Shown here: positions 1 to 9,043 of the stretch, piece after piece | Position numbering within the stretch: the stretch's first letter is position 1 | Layout: each line of letters begins with the position of its first letter | Assembly (NCBI RefSeq): GCF_028688795.1 | Contig: NZ_JAQTXM010000010.1 | Coordinates: 48,040-112,039 of the forward strand | From: Rhodoferax sp. | GTDB lineage: Bacteria > Pseudomonadota > Gammaproteobacteria > Burkholderiales > Burkholderiaceae_C | Direction of reading: 5' to 3' | DNA length: 64,000 bases | Translations under genes and position numbers: made by a program | Notes under the pieces: model-generated | What the model was told of the DNA's origin: nothing | Seen by the model: only the letters and a program-made list of their open reading frames with translations | Databases searched by the model: none

Positions 1-2
1 CT

Positions 3-560
3 GCCATTGGTCTCGCGGTGCTTGGCATTGCGCTTTTTTCGCTATCAAAACAAGAGCTATCTACGCATACGGATAAAGGGATAGAGGCTGATTTATCTTA
101 TAAATATGGCTGGCTTGGCAATTTGCTGGTGTTTGGCGCGGTGGTGTGTGAGGCGTCTTATGCCGTCATTGGCAAGAAGCTCACCGGTAGTTTGTCACCC
201 AAGCGCATCACCGCCCTGATCAATTTGTGGGGCTTGGCCTTGATGACGCCATTTGGGCTTTATGCGGCGTGGTCGTTTGACTTTGGCACGGTCACACCAG
301 GCATCTGGCTGCTGCTGGTGTTTTATGCGCTGGCCGCCAGCGTGTGGACAGTCTGGCTTTGGATGACGGGTCTGAAGGCCGTGCCAGCTGCCCGCGCCGG
401 GGTGTTCACGGTGATGCTGCCAATTTCAGCCGCTGCCGTGGGTGTAGGTGTATTGGGTGAAACCCTCAACACCATGCAGGTGCTGGCGTTTGGCCTGTGC
501 CTGGCCGGTGTGCTGCTGGCCACCCTGCCCGGCCAAAAAAGCCTTAGCCCAGGCGCTTAG
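3..560 (+). CDS. DMT-superfamily (EamA) transporter, 3' part
   Basis: C-terminal part of an inner-membrane drug/metabolite transporter of the EamA type; the reading frame is open to the left edge, so the true start lies outside the window. Several hydrophobic segments are visible (for example GNLLVFGAVVCEASYAVIG and WLLLVFYALAASVWTVWLW), and the end has the family pattern of a helix around AARAGVFTVMLPISAAAVGVGVLGE, which usually begins the last pair of helices. The substrate cannot be read from sequence. The gene converges on the rraA-like gene and their 3' ends overlap by 17 bp. Confidence 0.85.
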   Translation, partial: AIGLAVLGIALFSLSKQELSTHTDKGIEADLSYKYGWLGNLLVFGAVVCEASYAVIGKKLTGSLSPKRITALINLWGLALMTPFGLYAAWSFDFGTVTPGIWLLLVFYALAASVWTVWLWMTGLKAVPAARAGVFTVMLPISAAAVGVGVLGETLNTMQVLAFGLCLAGVLLATLPGQKSLSPGA

Positions 561-1065
561 CGCTCACCACCATGCCATCCGCATCGGCGTACAACCACTC
601 GCCTGGATTGACCCAGACGCCCTGAATTTGCACTGCCAAGTCTTTCAAACCCTGGTTCTGCTTTTCAGTGGGCAAGGGCATACTGGCCAGGGCACGAATG
701 CCGACGTCCAGTACAGCCAGTTCGCCAACATCGCGCACGCAACCGTCAATCACCACGCCGGCCCAGCCATTTCTTGCGGCAGCGGCACCCAGGTTACCGC
801 CCAAAAGCGCCCGGCGCAATGAGCCCGCGCCGTCAACCACCAAGACCTTGGCGACCCGCCCGGCAGGCGTCTCGTCATAACCGCACGAATCTACCGCCGC
901 CTTGACCAGCGAGTTGTCTTCAAAGCACTTCACCGTGACCACCGGTCCACAGAAAGCCTGGCGTGCACCATAGTCCTTGAACACAGGGGGCAACACCCGA
1001 AATAGCTCAGGCGAGTCATTTTTATGGGCATCACACAAGTCACAAGTGGCAAAGCTAGAGGTCAT
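544..1065 (-). CDS. rraA: RraA family protein (RNase E regulator / HMG-type aldolase fold)
   Basis: About 173 residues, the usual length of RraA proteins. It shows the substrate-pocket GGNLGAAAARNGWAGVVIDG segment and the DGCVRD motif that holds the aspartate/arginine pair of the fold. Family members either inhibit RNase E or act as 4-hydroxy-4-methyl-2-oxoglutarate or oxaloacetate aldolases, and the sequence alone does not separate these roles. I chose the ATG giving MTSSFATCDL rather than the one three codons upstream, because family proteins begin close to this point. It is a single gene transcribed leftward, divergent from the SWIB gene. Confidence 0.85.
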   Translation of the reverse strand: MTSSFATCDLCDAHKNDSPELFRVLPPVFKDYGARQAFCGPVVTVKCFEDNSLVKAAVDSCGYDETPAGRVAKVLVVDGAGSLRRALLGGNLGAAAARNGWAGVVIDGCVRDVGELAVLDVGIRALASMPLPTEKQNQGLKDLAVQIQGVWVNPGEWLYADADGMVVSAKRLG

Positions 1066-1257
1066 GAAAATCATCCTTTGTTGTTCATATTCATCAGAAA
1101 ATTGTAAAAGCTCTCACCAAGGCGCAAAAAACAAGCCCTTCCCCAGTGAAATTAGCGTCTGCCCCCTTGGAAACGCGCTATTTCTCCAGTAGCATTCGCT
1201 CCAACCAGCCTAGAGTGTGAGCTGGCGATTCACTAAACTTGAAAAGGACAATTCATT

Positions 1258-1710
1258 ATGGCAACTGCGAAAAAAGCGCCAGCGAAGAAAGTGGCTCCTG
1301 TCACGACAGCGGCACCGGCCAAAAAGGCCGCACCAGTGAAAGCTGCTGCCCCCGCAAAGAAGGTCGCTGTGAAAGCGGCTGCGCCGGCCAAGAAAGCCGC
1401 TCCAGCCAAAGCTGCTGCACCAGCTAAAAAAGTTGCTGCAAAAAAAGCACCGGCTGTCAAACGCACAGCAAACGCCGCTTTCATGAAAGCCTTGACACCC
1501 AGCGCAGCCTTGGCTGCCGTGGTCGGTGTGGGCCCCCTGCCGCGCACTGAAGTGGTCAAGCAATTGTGGGTCTACATCAAGAAGCACAAACTGCAAGACA
1601 GCGTCAACAAGCGCCTGATCAATGCCGATGCCAAACTGAAAGAAGTGTTTGGCAAGCTGCAAGTCAGCATGTTTGAAATGGCTGGCCTGATCGGCAAACA
1701 CCTGAAGTAA
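1258..1710 (+). CDS. Histone-H1-like Lys/Ala/Pro-rich protein with C-terminal SWIB domain
   Basis: 150 residues. The first ~70 are low-complexity AAPAKK-type repeats like eukaryotic histone H1 tails and bacterial AlgP/HupB tails, strongly basic and probably DNA-binding. Residues ~75-150 form a SWIB/MDM2 domain (FMKALTPSAALAAVVG ... RTEVVKQLWVYIKKHKLQD ... LKEVFGKLQVSMFEM). The pairing suggests a small nucleoid-associated protein; the partner of the SWIB fold is unknown in bacteria. AAAAGGACA ahead of the ATG is a good ribosome-binding site. The gene stands alone and ends at a strong terminator. The repeated AAPAKK codons also create long spurious antisense frames. Confidence 0.85.
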   Translation: MATAKKAPAKKVAPVTTAAPAKKAAPVKAAAPAKKVAVKAAAPAKKAAPAKAAAPAKKVAAKKAPAVKRTANAAFMKALTPSAALAAVVGVGPLPRTEVVKQLWVYIKKHKLQDSVNKRLINADAKLKEVFGKLQVSMFEMAGLIGKHLK

Positions 1711-1731
1711 TTTCTTCCAAGCTCCCGTCTG

Positions 1732-1760
1732 AAAGGCCGACACTTGTCGGCCTTTTTGTT
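1732..1760 (+). terminator. Rho-independent terminator after the SWIB gene
   Basis: Perfect 10-bp stem AAAGGCCGAC / GTCGGCCTTT around a 4-nt loop, followed by a T-run. It sits 21 bp after the SWIB stop codon and separates it from the peptide transporter operon. Confidence 0.9.
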
Positions 1761-1802
1761 TGTGGCATCATTCCACGCACTGCACAAAACAACTCCTTAC
1801 AA

Positions 1803-2807
1803 ATGCTGCGTTTCCTGCTAACCCGTTTTAGCCTCATCATTCCGACCTTCATCGGCATGACCCTGGTGGCTTTCTTCCTGATTCGCATGGTGCCGGGCGA
1901 CCCCATCGAAACCCTGGCCGGTGAACGAGGCATTGATGCCACACGCCACGCAGAGTTGCTCAAGGCCTATGGCCTGGACCGCCCGGTGATGGTGCAATAC
2001 GGCATCTACATTGGCCGCGTACTGCAAGGCGACCTGGGCAAATCCATCATTACCCATGAGCCAGTGCTCAATGAATTCATGGCGCTGTTTCCGGCCACCA
2101 TTGAACTGGCCTTGTGCGCCATTCTTTTCGCACTGATCATTGGCATACCGGCTGGCATTCTGGCCGCAGTCAAGCGCAACACCATCCTGGACCACGGCGT
2201 GATGGGCGTGTCGCTCACCGGCTATTCCATGCCTATTTTCTGGTGGGGTTTGCTGCTGATTTTGCTGTTCTCGGTGCAACTGGATTTAACACCGGTATCA
2301 GGTCGCATTTCGGTGCAATACTTCATTGAACCTGTCACCGGTTTTCTGCTGATTGACACTTGGCTTGCCGGTGACAAGGACGCCTTTTGGTCAACCGTCA
2401 CACACCTGATTTTGCCCACCATCGTGCTGGGCACCAACCCGCTGGCCGTCATTGCCCGCATGACACGTTCGGCCATGCTCGAAGTTCTGGGCGAAGACTA
2501 CATTCGTACCGCGCGTGCCAAGGGCTTGTCGAATTTTCGCGTGGTGGCATTGCACGCGCTGCGCAACGCGCTCATTCCGGTGATCACAGTCATTGGCCTG
2601 CAGGTCGGTGTGCTGTTCACCGGGGCCATCCTGACCGAAACCATTTTTTCATGGCCGGGCGTTGGCAAATGGATGATCGAGGCCATTGGCCGGCGCGACT
2701 ATCCGGTCTTGCAAGGCGGCATGTTGCTGCTGGGCGGCATGGTCATGATCGTCAATCTGTTGGTTGACGTGACCTACGGCATCATCAACCCACGCATCCG
2801 GCATTAA
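1803..2807 (+). CDS. dppB: Di/oligopeptide ABC transporter permease, DppB type
   Basis: 334-residue inner-membrane permease. It has the typical N-terminal helix MLRFLLTRFSLIIPTFIGMTLVAFFL, the periplasmic MVPGDPIETLAGERG segment of DppB/OppB proteins, and the cytoplasmic EAA loop that docks on the ATPase (TARAKGLSNFRVVALHALRNALIPV, split here for length: TARAKGLSNF then RVVALHALRN). It is the first gene of a five-gene transporter operon; dppC follows after 11 bp. Whether it moves dipeptides, oligopeptides, haem or another solute cannot be decided from the permease. Confidence 0.9.
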   Translation: MLRFLLTRFSLIIPTFIGMTLVAFFLIRMVPGDPIETLAGERGIDATRHAELLKAYGLDRPVMVQYGIYIGRVLQGDLGKSIITHEPVLNEFMALFPATIELALCAILFALIIGIPAGILAAVKRNTILDHGVMGVSLTGYSMPIFWWGLLLILLFSVQLDLTPVSGRISVQYFIEPVTGFLLIDTWLAGDKDAFWSTVTHLILPTIVLGTNPLAVIARMTRSAMLEVLGEDYIRTARAKGLSNFRVVALHALRNALIPVITVIGLQVGVLFTGAILTETIFSWPGVGKWMIEAIGRRDYPVLQGGMLLLGGMVMIVNLLVDVTYGIINPRIRH

Positions 2808-2818
2808 AGGCTCAACAC

Positions 2819-3715
2819 ATGGCGACCCTTGCCGAATCATCTGCATCCAGCGAACACCAACATCCCCTGCGCGAGTTCTGGGATTATTTTTCAACCAATA
2901 AAGGCGCAGTAGCTGGCCTGATCATTGTGCTGCTGGTGTTGCTGATGGCAGCCTTGGCGCCCTGGATTGCCCCCTACGCGCCCAACGACACCAACCCCAG
3001 CGTGTTCCTGACGCCCCCGGCGTGGCAGGCGGGCGGCTCCAGCGCGCACTGGCTGGGCACCGACGCGATTGGCCGCGATATTTTGTCGCGCCTGATTCAC
3101 GGTGCGCGCCTGTCCTTGGCGATCGGCCTGGCGGTGGTGGCACTTTCCGTGGTCTTGGGCACCGTGTTGGGCCTGACTGCTGGTTATTTCCGCGGCATTT
3201 TTGAAGTAGCCGTGATGCGCCTGATGGACATCATCCTGACCCTGCCCAGCCTGCTGCTGGCCATTGTCATTGTGGCCATTCTGGGCCCGGGGTTGATGAA
3301 CGCCATGCTGGCCGTGGCGGTGGTGGTGCTGCCGCATTACGTGCGCATCACACGCGCGGCGGTCATCACCGAAATGAGCCGCGACTACGTTACCGCTGCG
3401 CGCATGAACGGCGCCGGCCATCTGCGCCTGATGTTCAACGAGGTTCTGCCCAATTGCGCCGCCCCACTCATTGTGCAGGCCTCGCTGGGTATTTCGGCGG
3501 CCATTCTGGATGCCGCCGCCCTGGGCTTTCTGGGCCTGGGTGCGCAGCCGCCCTCACCAGAATGGGGAACCATGCTGGCAGATGCGCGCGAATTTGTTTT
3601 GCGTGCTTGGTGGGTGGTGACCTTCCCCGGTTTGGCTATTTTGATCACGGTGCTGGCTTTTAACCTGCTGGGTGATGGCCTGCGCGACGCGTTTGACCCC
3701 AAGCTCAAACGCTAA
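2819..3715 (+). CDS. dppC: Di/oligopeptide ABC transporter permease, DppC type
   Basis: 298 residues, the usual length for DppC/OppC. It has one N-terminal helix after a short cytoplasmic tail (GAVAGLIIVLLVLLMAALAPW), the family motif HWLGTDAIGRDILSRLIHGA and an EAA loop around TAARMNGAGHLRLMFNEVLPN. It pairs with the upstream DppB-like protein to form the membrane channel. The 11-bp gap and common strand indicate one transcript. Confidence 0.9.
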   Translation: MATLAESSASSEHQHPLREFWDYFSTNKGAVAGLIIVLLVLLMAALAPWIAPYAPNDTNPSVFLTPPAWQAGGSSAHWLGTDAIGRDILSRLIHGARLSLAIGLAVVALSVVLGTVLGLTAGYFRGIFEVAVMRLMDIILTLPSLLLAIVIVAILGPGLMNAMLAVAVVVLPHYVRITRAAVITEMSRDYVTAARMNGAGHLRLMFNEVLPNCAAPLIVQASLGISAAILDAAALGFLGLGAQPPSPEWGTMLADAREFVLRAWWVVTFPGLAILITVLAFNLLGDGLRDAFDPKLKR

Positions 3716-3727
3716 AAAAGTATTTTT

Positions 3728-4747
3728 ATGGCTCTGCTTGAAATAGAAAACCTCTCAGTTCAATTTCCGTCCAAGACTGCCGTGATGCACGCGGTAGACG
3801 GCGTCAGCTTGTCGCTTGACGCCGGTGAGGTGCTGGGTATTGTGGGCGAATCCGGCTCGGGAAAAAGCGTCACCATGATGGCGCTGATGGGATTGGTGTC
3901 CTTCCCGGGTGTGGTCACGGCTGACAAATTGCGCTTCGACGGGCATGACCTGCTCAGGCTCTCTGGCAGCGCGCGCAACAAGCTCATTGGCAAAGACGTG
4001 GCCATGATTTTTCAGGACCCCACCACCAGCCTGAACCCCTGCTTTACCGTCGGATTTCAGCTGGCTGAAGCGCTCAAGCTGCACTTGGGGATGGACAGCA
4101 AGGCAGCCCGCAAGCGCTCGATTGAACTGCTGGAGCAAGTGGGCATTCCCGCCCCAGAGAGCCGCCTGAACGTGTTTCCACACCAGATGTCAGGTGGCAT
4201 GAACCAGCGCGTGATGATTGCCATGGCCATTTCCTGCAAGCCCAAACTGTTGATTGCCGACGAGCCCACCACCGCACTCGACGTGACGATTCAGGCGCAA
4301 ATCCTCGACCTGCTGCGCACCCTGCAAAAAGACCTTGACATGGCGTTGGTGCTGATCACCCACAACATGGGCGTGGTGAGCGAGATGGCGCAGCGCGTGG
4401 CCGTGATGTACGCCGGGCAGATCATGGAAGAGCGCAGCGCCCATGACATTTTTGATGCGCCGCAACACCCCTACACCGAAGCCCTGATGGCCGCCATGCC
4501 CGAGCGGAGCGAAGGCGCCAGCCGCCTGGCCACCATTCCTGGCATGGTGCCCGGCCTGTATGACCGCCCCAGTGGCTGCCTTTTTGCACCGCGCTGCACT
4601 TACGCCAACAACCACTGCCGGGCAGACCGCCCGGCCTTGCGCGAGTGGCAAAGCGGCATGGTGCGCTGCCACTACCCACTGCTCCCTCTGACGGATACGC
4701 CTGAAACACCTGGCCTGGCTGCCCCGTTTCAAGGAGCCGCTTTATGA
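3728..4747 (+). CDS. dppD: Peptide ABC transporter ATPase, DppD type
   Basis: 339-residue cytoplasmic ATPase. Walker A GESGSGKS is at residues ~40-47, the Q-loop is in [12 protein letters not shown], the signature is SGGMNQR and Walker B is [12 protein letters not shown]. The C-terminal oligopeptide/dipeptide extension carries the cysteine-rich [15 protein letters not shown] segment of this subfamily, which may hold an Fe-S cluster in some relatives. It overlaps the next ATPase gene by 4 bp (ATGA), so the two are translationally coupled and probably work as a heterodimer. Confidence 0.92.
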   Translation: MALLEIENLSVQFPSKTAVMHAVDGVSLSLDAGEVLGIVGESGSGKSVTMMALMGLVSFPGVVTADKLRFDGHDLLRLSGSARNKLIGKDVAMIFQDPTTSLNPCFTVGFQLAEALKLHLGMDSKAARKRSIELLEQVGIPAPESRLNVFPHQMSGGMNQRVMIAMAISCKPKLLIADEPTTALDVTIQAQILDLLRTLQKDLDMALVLITHNMGVVSEMAQRVAVMYAGQIMEERSAHDIFDAPQHPYTEALMAAMPERSEGASRLATIPGMVPGLYDRPSGCLFAPRCTYANNHCRADRPALREWQSGMVRCHYPLLPLTDTPETPGLAAPFQGAAL

Positions 4748-5748
4748 GCCCAAGCAATTCAAACCAAGCACCCATCACTGAACCCGTGGTGGTGGCGCGT
4801 GACCTGAAACAGGTCTACAAAATCAGCCGGGGCTTTCTGCACCCGGCGGACCATCTGCAGGCGGTCAGCGGTGTGTCATTCAGCGTGCAGCCAGGCAAAA
4901 CACTGGCAGTGGTGGGCGAATCCGGCTGTGGCAAATCGACCCTCGCGCGCATGGTGTCGCTGATTGAGGTGCCTAGCTCAGGCGAGTTGTCCCTGGCAGG
5001 TGTGGATGTGGTCAAAGCCAGCACGCAAGAGCGTCACGCTTTGCGGCGCACGGTGCAACTGGTGTTTCAGAACCCGTTTGGTTCGCTCAACCCACGCAAG
5101 AAAATCGGTGCCATTTTGGCGTCTCCGCTGGAGATCAACACCAACTTGAATGCCGAGCAGCGCGCCACCCAGGCCCGCGCGATGCTGGCCCTGGTGGGCT
5201 TGCGCCCAGAACACTACGACCGCTACCCGCACATGTTTTCAGGCGGCCAGCGCCAGCGTATTGCGATTGCCCGTGCCCTGATGCTCAAACCGGCCCTGAT
5301 CGTGGCCGACGAGCCGGTGTCGGCGCTGGATGTGTCCGTTCAAGCCCAGGTGCTCAATCTGCTGGCAGACCTGCAGCAAGAGCTGGGGCTGGCTTACCTG
5401 TTTATCTCGCATGACCTGGGTGTGGTACGCCACATCGCCCATGATGTGCTGGTGATGTACCTAGGCCACGCGGTGGAGCAAGGCGAGAAAAAAACCATTT
5501 TTGCGCAGCCCCTGCACCCCTACACCCAAGCGCTGCTGGCCTCGACACCTGGCATTGTGGGCACTGGTGCTGCCAAAAAGCGCATCGTGCTCACCGGCGA
5601 ACTCCCCTCGCCCCTGAACCCGCCCAGCGGCTGCGTGTTTTCAACCCGCTGCCCACACGTCACAGCCCAATGCACCAGCGAGCGCCCGCTATTGCGCACG
5701 CTGGCTGGCAGGCAAGTTGCTTGCCATTTGGCTGAACAATTTGTTTAA
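4744..5748 (+). CDS. dppF: Peptide ABC transporter ATPase, DppF type
   Basis: 334 residues. Walker A GESGCGKS lies at ~58-65, the signature is SGGQRQR, Walker B is [12 protein letters not shown], and the C-terminal cysteine-rich extension ([15 protein letters not shown]) is typical of DppF/OppF. It is the partner of the preceding ATPase. It is followed by a 152-bp gap containing a long inverted repeat before the binding-protein gene. Confidence 0.92.
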   Translation: MSPSNSNQAPITEPVVVARDLKQVYKISRGFLHPADHLQAVSGVSFSVQPGKTLAVVGESGCGKSTLARMVSLIEVPSSGELSLAGVDVVKASTQERHALRRTVQLVFQNPFGSLNPRKKIGAILASPLEINTNLNAEQRATQARAMLALVGLRPEHYDRYPHMFSGGQRQRIAIARALMLKPALIVADEPVSALDVSVQAQVLNLLADLQQELGLAYLFISHDLGVVRHIAHDVLVMYLGHAVEQGEKKTIFAQPLHPYTQALLASTPGIVGTGAAKKRIVLTGELPSPLNPPSGCVFSTRCPHVTAQCTSERPLLRTLAGRQVACHLAEQFV

Positions 5749-5760
5749 TTTGATGTCTTT

Positions 5761-5859
5761 GGACTTACAAAAAATGGTCCCAGCTAGGCACACCGCCGAA
5801 GGCAGTACGCTTTGTACGACAAGGCGGTGCAACGACGCTGGGACAGTTTTTGTCAGTCC
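5761..5859. repeat. 99-bp imperfect palindrome between dppF and dppA
   Basis: The left arm GGACTTACAAAAAATGGTCC continues into CAGC, and the right arm is the near-exact reverse complement (GCTGGGACAGTTTTTGTCAG then TCC). Inside lies a second partly matched pair (CACCGCC / GGCGGTG) and a small GTAC...GTAC core. The RNA would fold into one long hairpin. It lies 41 bp upstream of dppA. It could stop or slow transcription from dppF, protect the dppA end of a processed transcript, or be a dispersed palindromic repeat; the sequence does not decide. Confidence 0.75.
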
Positions 5860-5900
5860 TCCCGCTGCAGCGCAGCATTAACCTGTAAGGAGTCGATAAG

Positions 5901-7526
5901 ATGACTTTTCTGAAATCAAAGCGCGCGTTCACCCTGAAGCGAACTGCCATGTGTGCACTGGCATTGCCGGCACTGCTGGCCATGAGCCAAGCGGGTGCAA
6001 AAACGCTGGTGTACTGCTCCGAAGGCAGCCCGGAAAACTTCTACCCTGGCATCAATACCACCGGCACGTCATTTGATGCAGGCGTGCAAATTTACGATAC
6101 TCCGGTGCAGTTCGAGCGCGGCGGTACAAAGGTGTTGCCTGCGCTAGCCTCCAGCTGGGACATCTCCAAAGACGGCAAGGAATACACCTTTCACCTGCGC
6201 AAAGGCGTGAAGTTTCACAGCAACAAAAACTTCACCCCCACCCGCGACTTCAATGCCGACGATTTCATCTTTTCGATCGAGCGCCAGTGGAAAAAAGAAG
6301 ACCCATACTTCAAGGTCACCAGCTCTAACCACTCGTACTTTGACGACATGGCCATGCCTAAACTGCTCAAGTCGGTGGACAAGGTCGATGAATACACCGT
6401 CAAGATCACACTGAACGCACCAGAAGCGCCTTTCCTGGCCAACATGGCCATGCCCCACAACGGAGTGCAATCCAAGGAATACGCCATTGCCATGCTGAAA
6501 GCTGGCACACCTGAAAAAATTGACCAGGAGCCATTGGGCACTGGGCCATTCACTTTGGTGCAATACCAAAAAGATGCCCTGATCCGCTACAAAGCCTTCC
6601 CACAATACTGGGCTGGCAAGGCCAAGATTGACGACCTGGTGTTTGCCATCACCCCCGATGCTTCAGTGCGCTGGGCCAAGCTGCAAAAGGGTGAGTGCCA
6701 TGTCATGCCCTACCCCAACCCAGCTGACGTCCCTGCCATGCGCAAGGATGCCAAGGTCACAGTGCTGGAGCAACCCGGTCTGAACGTGGGTTACCTGGCC
6801 TACAACACCACCAAGAAGCCATTCGACGACGTGCGTGTGCGCAAGGCCGTGAACATGGCCATCAACAAAAAAGCGATCGTGGACGCGGTTTACTTGGGAA
6901 CGGGCATTCCCGCCACCAACCCGATTCCACCCACCATGTGGTCATACAACAAAAGCATCAAGGACGACGCTTTCAACCCTGAAGAGGCCAAGAAACTGCT
7001 GGCCGCTGCTGGCCTGAAAGACGGCTTCACCACGGACCTGTGGGCCATGCCGGTGCAGCGCCCTTACAACCCCAACGCCAAACGCATTGCCGAACTGATG
7101 CAGGCCGACTTGGCCAAAGTCGGTATCAAGGCCGAGATCAAGAGTTTTGAATGGGGCGAATACCGCAAGCGCATGCAAGCCGGTGAGCACCAAATGGGTA
7201 TGCTGGGCTGGACCGGTGACAACGGTGACCCTGACAACTTCCTGAACACCTTGCTGGGTTGCGCATCATCCAAGACCAATGGATCCAACGTGGCCAAGTT
7301 TTGCTACCAGCCGTTTGAAGACCTGATCCAGAAAGCCAAGGTGACCTCCAACCAGGCTGAGCGCACCAAGCTCTATGAACAAGCCCAGGTGATCTTCAAA
7401 CAGCAAGCGCCGTGGTTCACCATTGCCCACGCCGTGGCGCTGAAACCGGTGCGCAAAGAAGTGACTGACTTCAAAATCAGCCCCTTTGGCACCCACGTGT
7501 TCTACGGCGTGGACATCGCCAAATAA
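5901..7526 (+). CDS. dppA: Periplasmic di/oligopeptide-binding protein, DppA type
   Basis: 541-residue family 5 solute-binding protein. A signal peptide runs to about AMSQAGA|K (hydrophobic core MCALALPALLAMSQAGA). The mature part opens with TLVYCSEGSPENFYPGINTTGTSFDA, close to E. coli DppA, and includes the family segment TYTFHLRKGVKFHSNKNFTP in slightly different form. The start has an AAGGAG site 7 nt upstream. The operon order with the binding protein last is reversed from E. coli dppABCDF. The resemblance to DppA supports dipeptides (possibly haem) as ligand. Confidence 0.92.
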   Translation: MTFLKSKRAFTLKRTAMCALALPALLAMSQAGAKTLVYCSEGSPENFYPGINTTGTSFDAGVQIYDTPVQFERGGTKVLPALASSWDISKDGKEYTFHLRKGVKFHSNKNFTPTRDFNADDFIFSIERQWKKEDPYFKVTSSNHSYFDDMAMPKLLKSVDKVDEYTVKITLNAPEAPFLANMAMPHNGVQSKEYAIAMLKAGTPEKIDQEPLGTGPFTLVQYQKDALIRYKAFPQYWAGKAKIDDLVFAITPDASVRWAKLQKGECHVMPYPNPADVPAMRKDAKVTVLEQPGLNVGYLAYNTTKKPFDDVRVRKAVNMAINKKAIVDAVYLGTGIPATNPIPPTMWSYNKSIKDDAFNPEEAKKLLAAAGLKDGFTTDLWAMPVQRPYNPNAKRIAELMQADLAKVGIKAEIKSFEWGEYRKRMQAGEHQMGMLGWTGDNGDPDNFLNTLLGCASSKTNGSNVAKFCYQPFEDLIQKAKVTSNQAERTKLYEQAQVIFKQQAPWFTIAHAVALKPVRKEVTDFKISPFGTHVFYGVDIAK

Positions 7527-7565
7527 GCAGACGCATGCGGGCTCGCCCCGCATTCATGCGCTTCA

Positions 7566-7594
7566 AAAAAGTCAGCATTCGCTGGCTTTTTTGC
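7566..7594. terminator. Bidirectional terminator between dppA and the MFS gene
   Basis: AAAAAAGTCAGC-ATTC-GCTGGCTTTTTT: a hairpin flanked by an A-run and a T-run, so it can end transcripts from both converging genes. A smaller GC hairpin (ATGCGGG / CCCGCAT) lies just upstream at about 7536-7553. Confidence 0.85.
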
Positions 7595-7636
7595 GTTGAA
7601 CTGCTAGCGAGGTGATGCCGCCAGCAAAGTGCAAGG

Positions 7637-8878
7637 TCAAGCCAATTTGGCTGTCTTGACAACGGGTTTGAGAGTGCGCTGGCCGACCCCCAGCGCCGCC
7701 ACCACACTCAGCAGCAGAACCGCTCCAGCGCCAATAAGCGTGGCGCTGTACCAGCCGCGATCCATGAACGCACCAAACACCAGCGGTGAGATGGCAAAAC
7801 CGGTGTCAAGCCCCGAATACACCAACCCATAGACCCGCCCGGTAGCCCCTTTGGGTGTGGCTTTCTTGATCATCATGTCGCGCGACGGCCCGCCAACGCC
7901 CACCGCAAACCCGGTTGCCGCCAGCACCACCATGGTCAGTGTGGCCCCAAAAATTCCGGTACCGCACAGTGCCAGCAAAACAGCTGCAGCCGCCATCGAC
8001 AGCGCCACCACACGGTCGCTGTGGCGTGCGCTGGAGGCCACAAAGCCCCCCACAAACACGCCAACTGCGCCACACAACATGTAAGCCGTGAGGGTCAGAG
8101 TGGCCGACTCAAAAGAGATACCGTGCATGGCTTTCAAAATCGACACCGAGAAACTTTGCACCACCGCCAGCGTCATGGTCGAGAGCAAAAAAAACGCAAA
8201 ACACCACCACACCACCGGCAGCTTCATGAACGCCATGCTGTGCTCAGCCGGGGTGTCGGGGTGCTGAACGGCAACCTGTGTGCTGAGCTTGTCGCGGTTC
8301 ACTACCAGCAGTGCCAACACCAGCACGAAAACCACCGCTGCCGCCAGATAAGCCGTACGCCAACTGCTCATGGCCGTGATGCCAACAAAAAACACCGGTG
8401 CCGCCGCCCAGCCCAAGTTGCCAGTGAGCCCATGGGCGCTGAAGGCGTGGCCCAGCCGTGCCGGCGACACCCGCTGGTTCAAAATCGTGAAGTCCACCGG
8501 GTGAAACGTGGCGTTAGCCAGACCCGCCAGCGCCGCCACCATCACCAGCCCGCTGTAACTGGTGATGGTTGATGCCAGCAGCGCCGCCAACGCAAACAGG
8601 CTCAACGCCCCAAACAACATGGGTCGTGCACCAATCTTGTCCACCACAAACCCAGCCGAGGCCTGCCCCAGCCCGGACACCACAAAAAATACGCTCATCA
8701 ACGCACCCAGTTGCGAAAAGCTCAAGCCGAATTCCACCATGAACACGGGAAACAGCGGCGGCAGCAGCAAATGCCCAAAGTGTGATGCGGCATGGGCCAG
8801 GCCCACCAAAGCAATGATGCTGGCATCCTGCTTGAGGGGCACAGGGGCGACGGAGGGATGAAAAGTGGTGCTCGACAT
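7637..8878 (-). CDS. MFS transporter, fosmidomycin-resistance (Fsr)-like
   Basis: 413 residues from the ATG giving MSSTTFHPSVAPVP, a 12-helix major facilitator protein. The segment ALVGLAHAASHFGHLLLPPLFP near the N-terminus and the following FGLSFSQLGALMSVFFVVSG are typical of the Fsr/YfnF branch. The loop motif GFVVDKIGARPMLFG is the MFS motif A. The reading frame is open 39 codons further upstream, but those codons encode a basic, non-membrane stretch, so the internal start is preferred. The substrate is unknown; export of a small anionic compound is plausible. Confidence 0.85.
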   Translation of the reverse strand: MSSTTFHPSVAPVPLKQDASIIALVGLAHAASHFGHLLLPPLFPVFMVEFGLSFSQLGALMSVFFVVSGLGQASAGFVVDKIGARPMLFGALSLFALAALLASTITSYSGLVMVAALAGLANATFHPVDFTILNQRVSPARLGHAFSAHGLTGNLGWAAAPVFFVGITAMSSWRTAYLAAAVVFVLVLALLVVNRDKLSTQVAVQHPDTPAEHSMAFMKLPVVWWCFAFFLLSTMTLAVVQSFSVSILKAMHGISFESATLTLTAYMLCGAVGVFVGGFVASSARHSDRVVALSMAAAAVLLALCGTGIFGATLTMVVLAATGFAVGVGGPSRDMMIKKATPKGATGRVYGLVYSGLDTGFAISPLVFGAFMDRGWYSATLIGAGAVLLLSVVAALGVGQRTLKPVVKTAKLA

Positions 8879-9043
8879 GCGCTGATTGTCGGGGAACTGC
8901 CGCGCACCGGCGCGAATAGGCTTGCTCCAAAAAATCCTGAAAATGCGCAAAGCCCAGGCCATCAAGATACCCCGGCCAAACAGACGTCGCCACAACGCCT
9001 TAAAGTTTGTAAGCTTGTCCCCCTCACTTCAGGAGAACAGACC

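Noticed and set aside
1258-1480. Short tandem repeats resembling a repeat array
   Set aside because: These are in-frame codons for AAPAKK units in a protein, without spacers; not a CRISPR array.
1210-1743. Minus-strand Cys/Phe/Ser-rich open frame
   Set aside because: It is the antisense reading of the AAPAKK repeats of the SWIB gene.
8879-8995. N-terminal extension of the MFS protein by 39 codons
   Set aside because: The extension is basic and non-membrane, and family proteins begin near the internal ATG.
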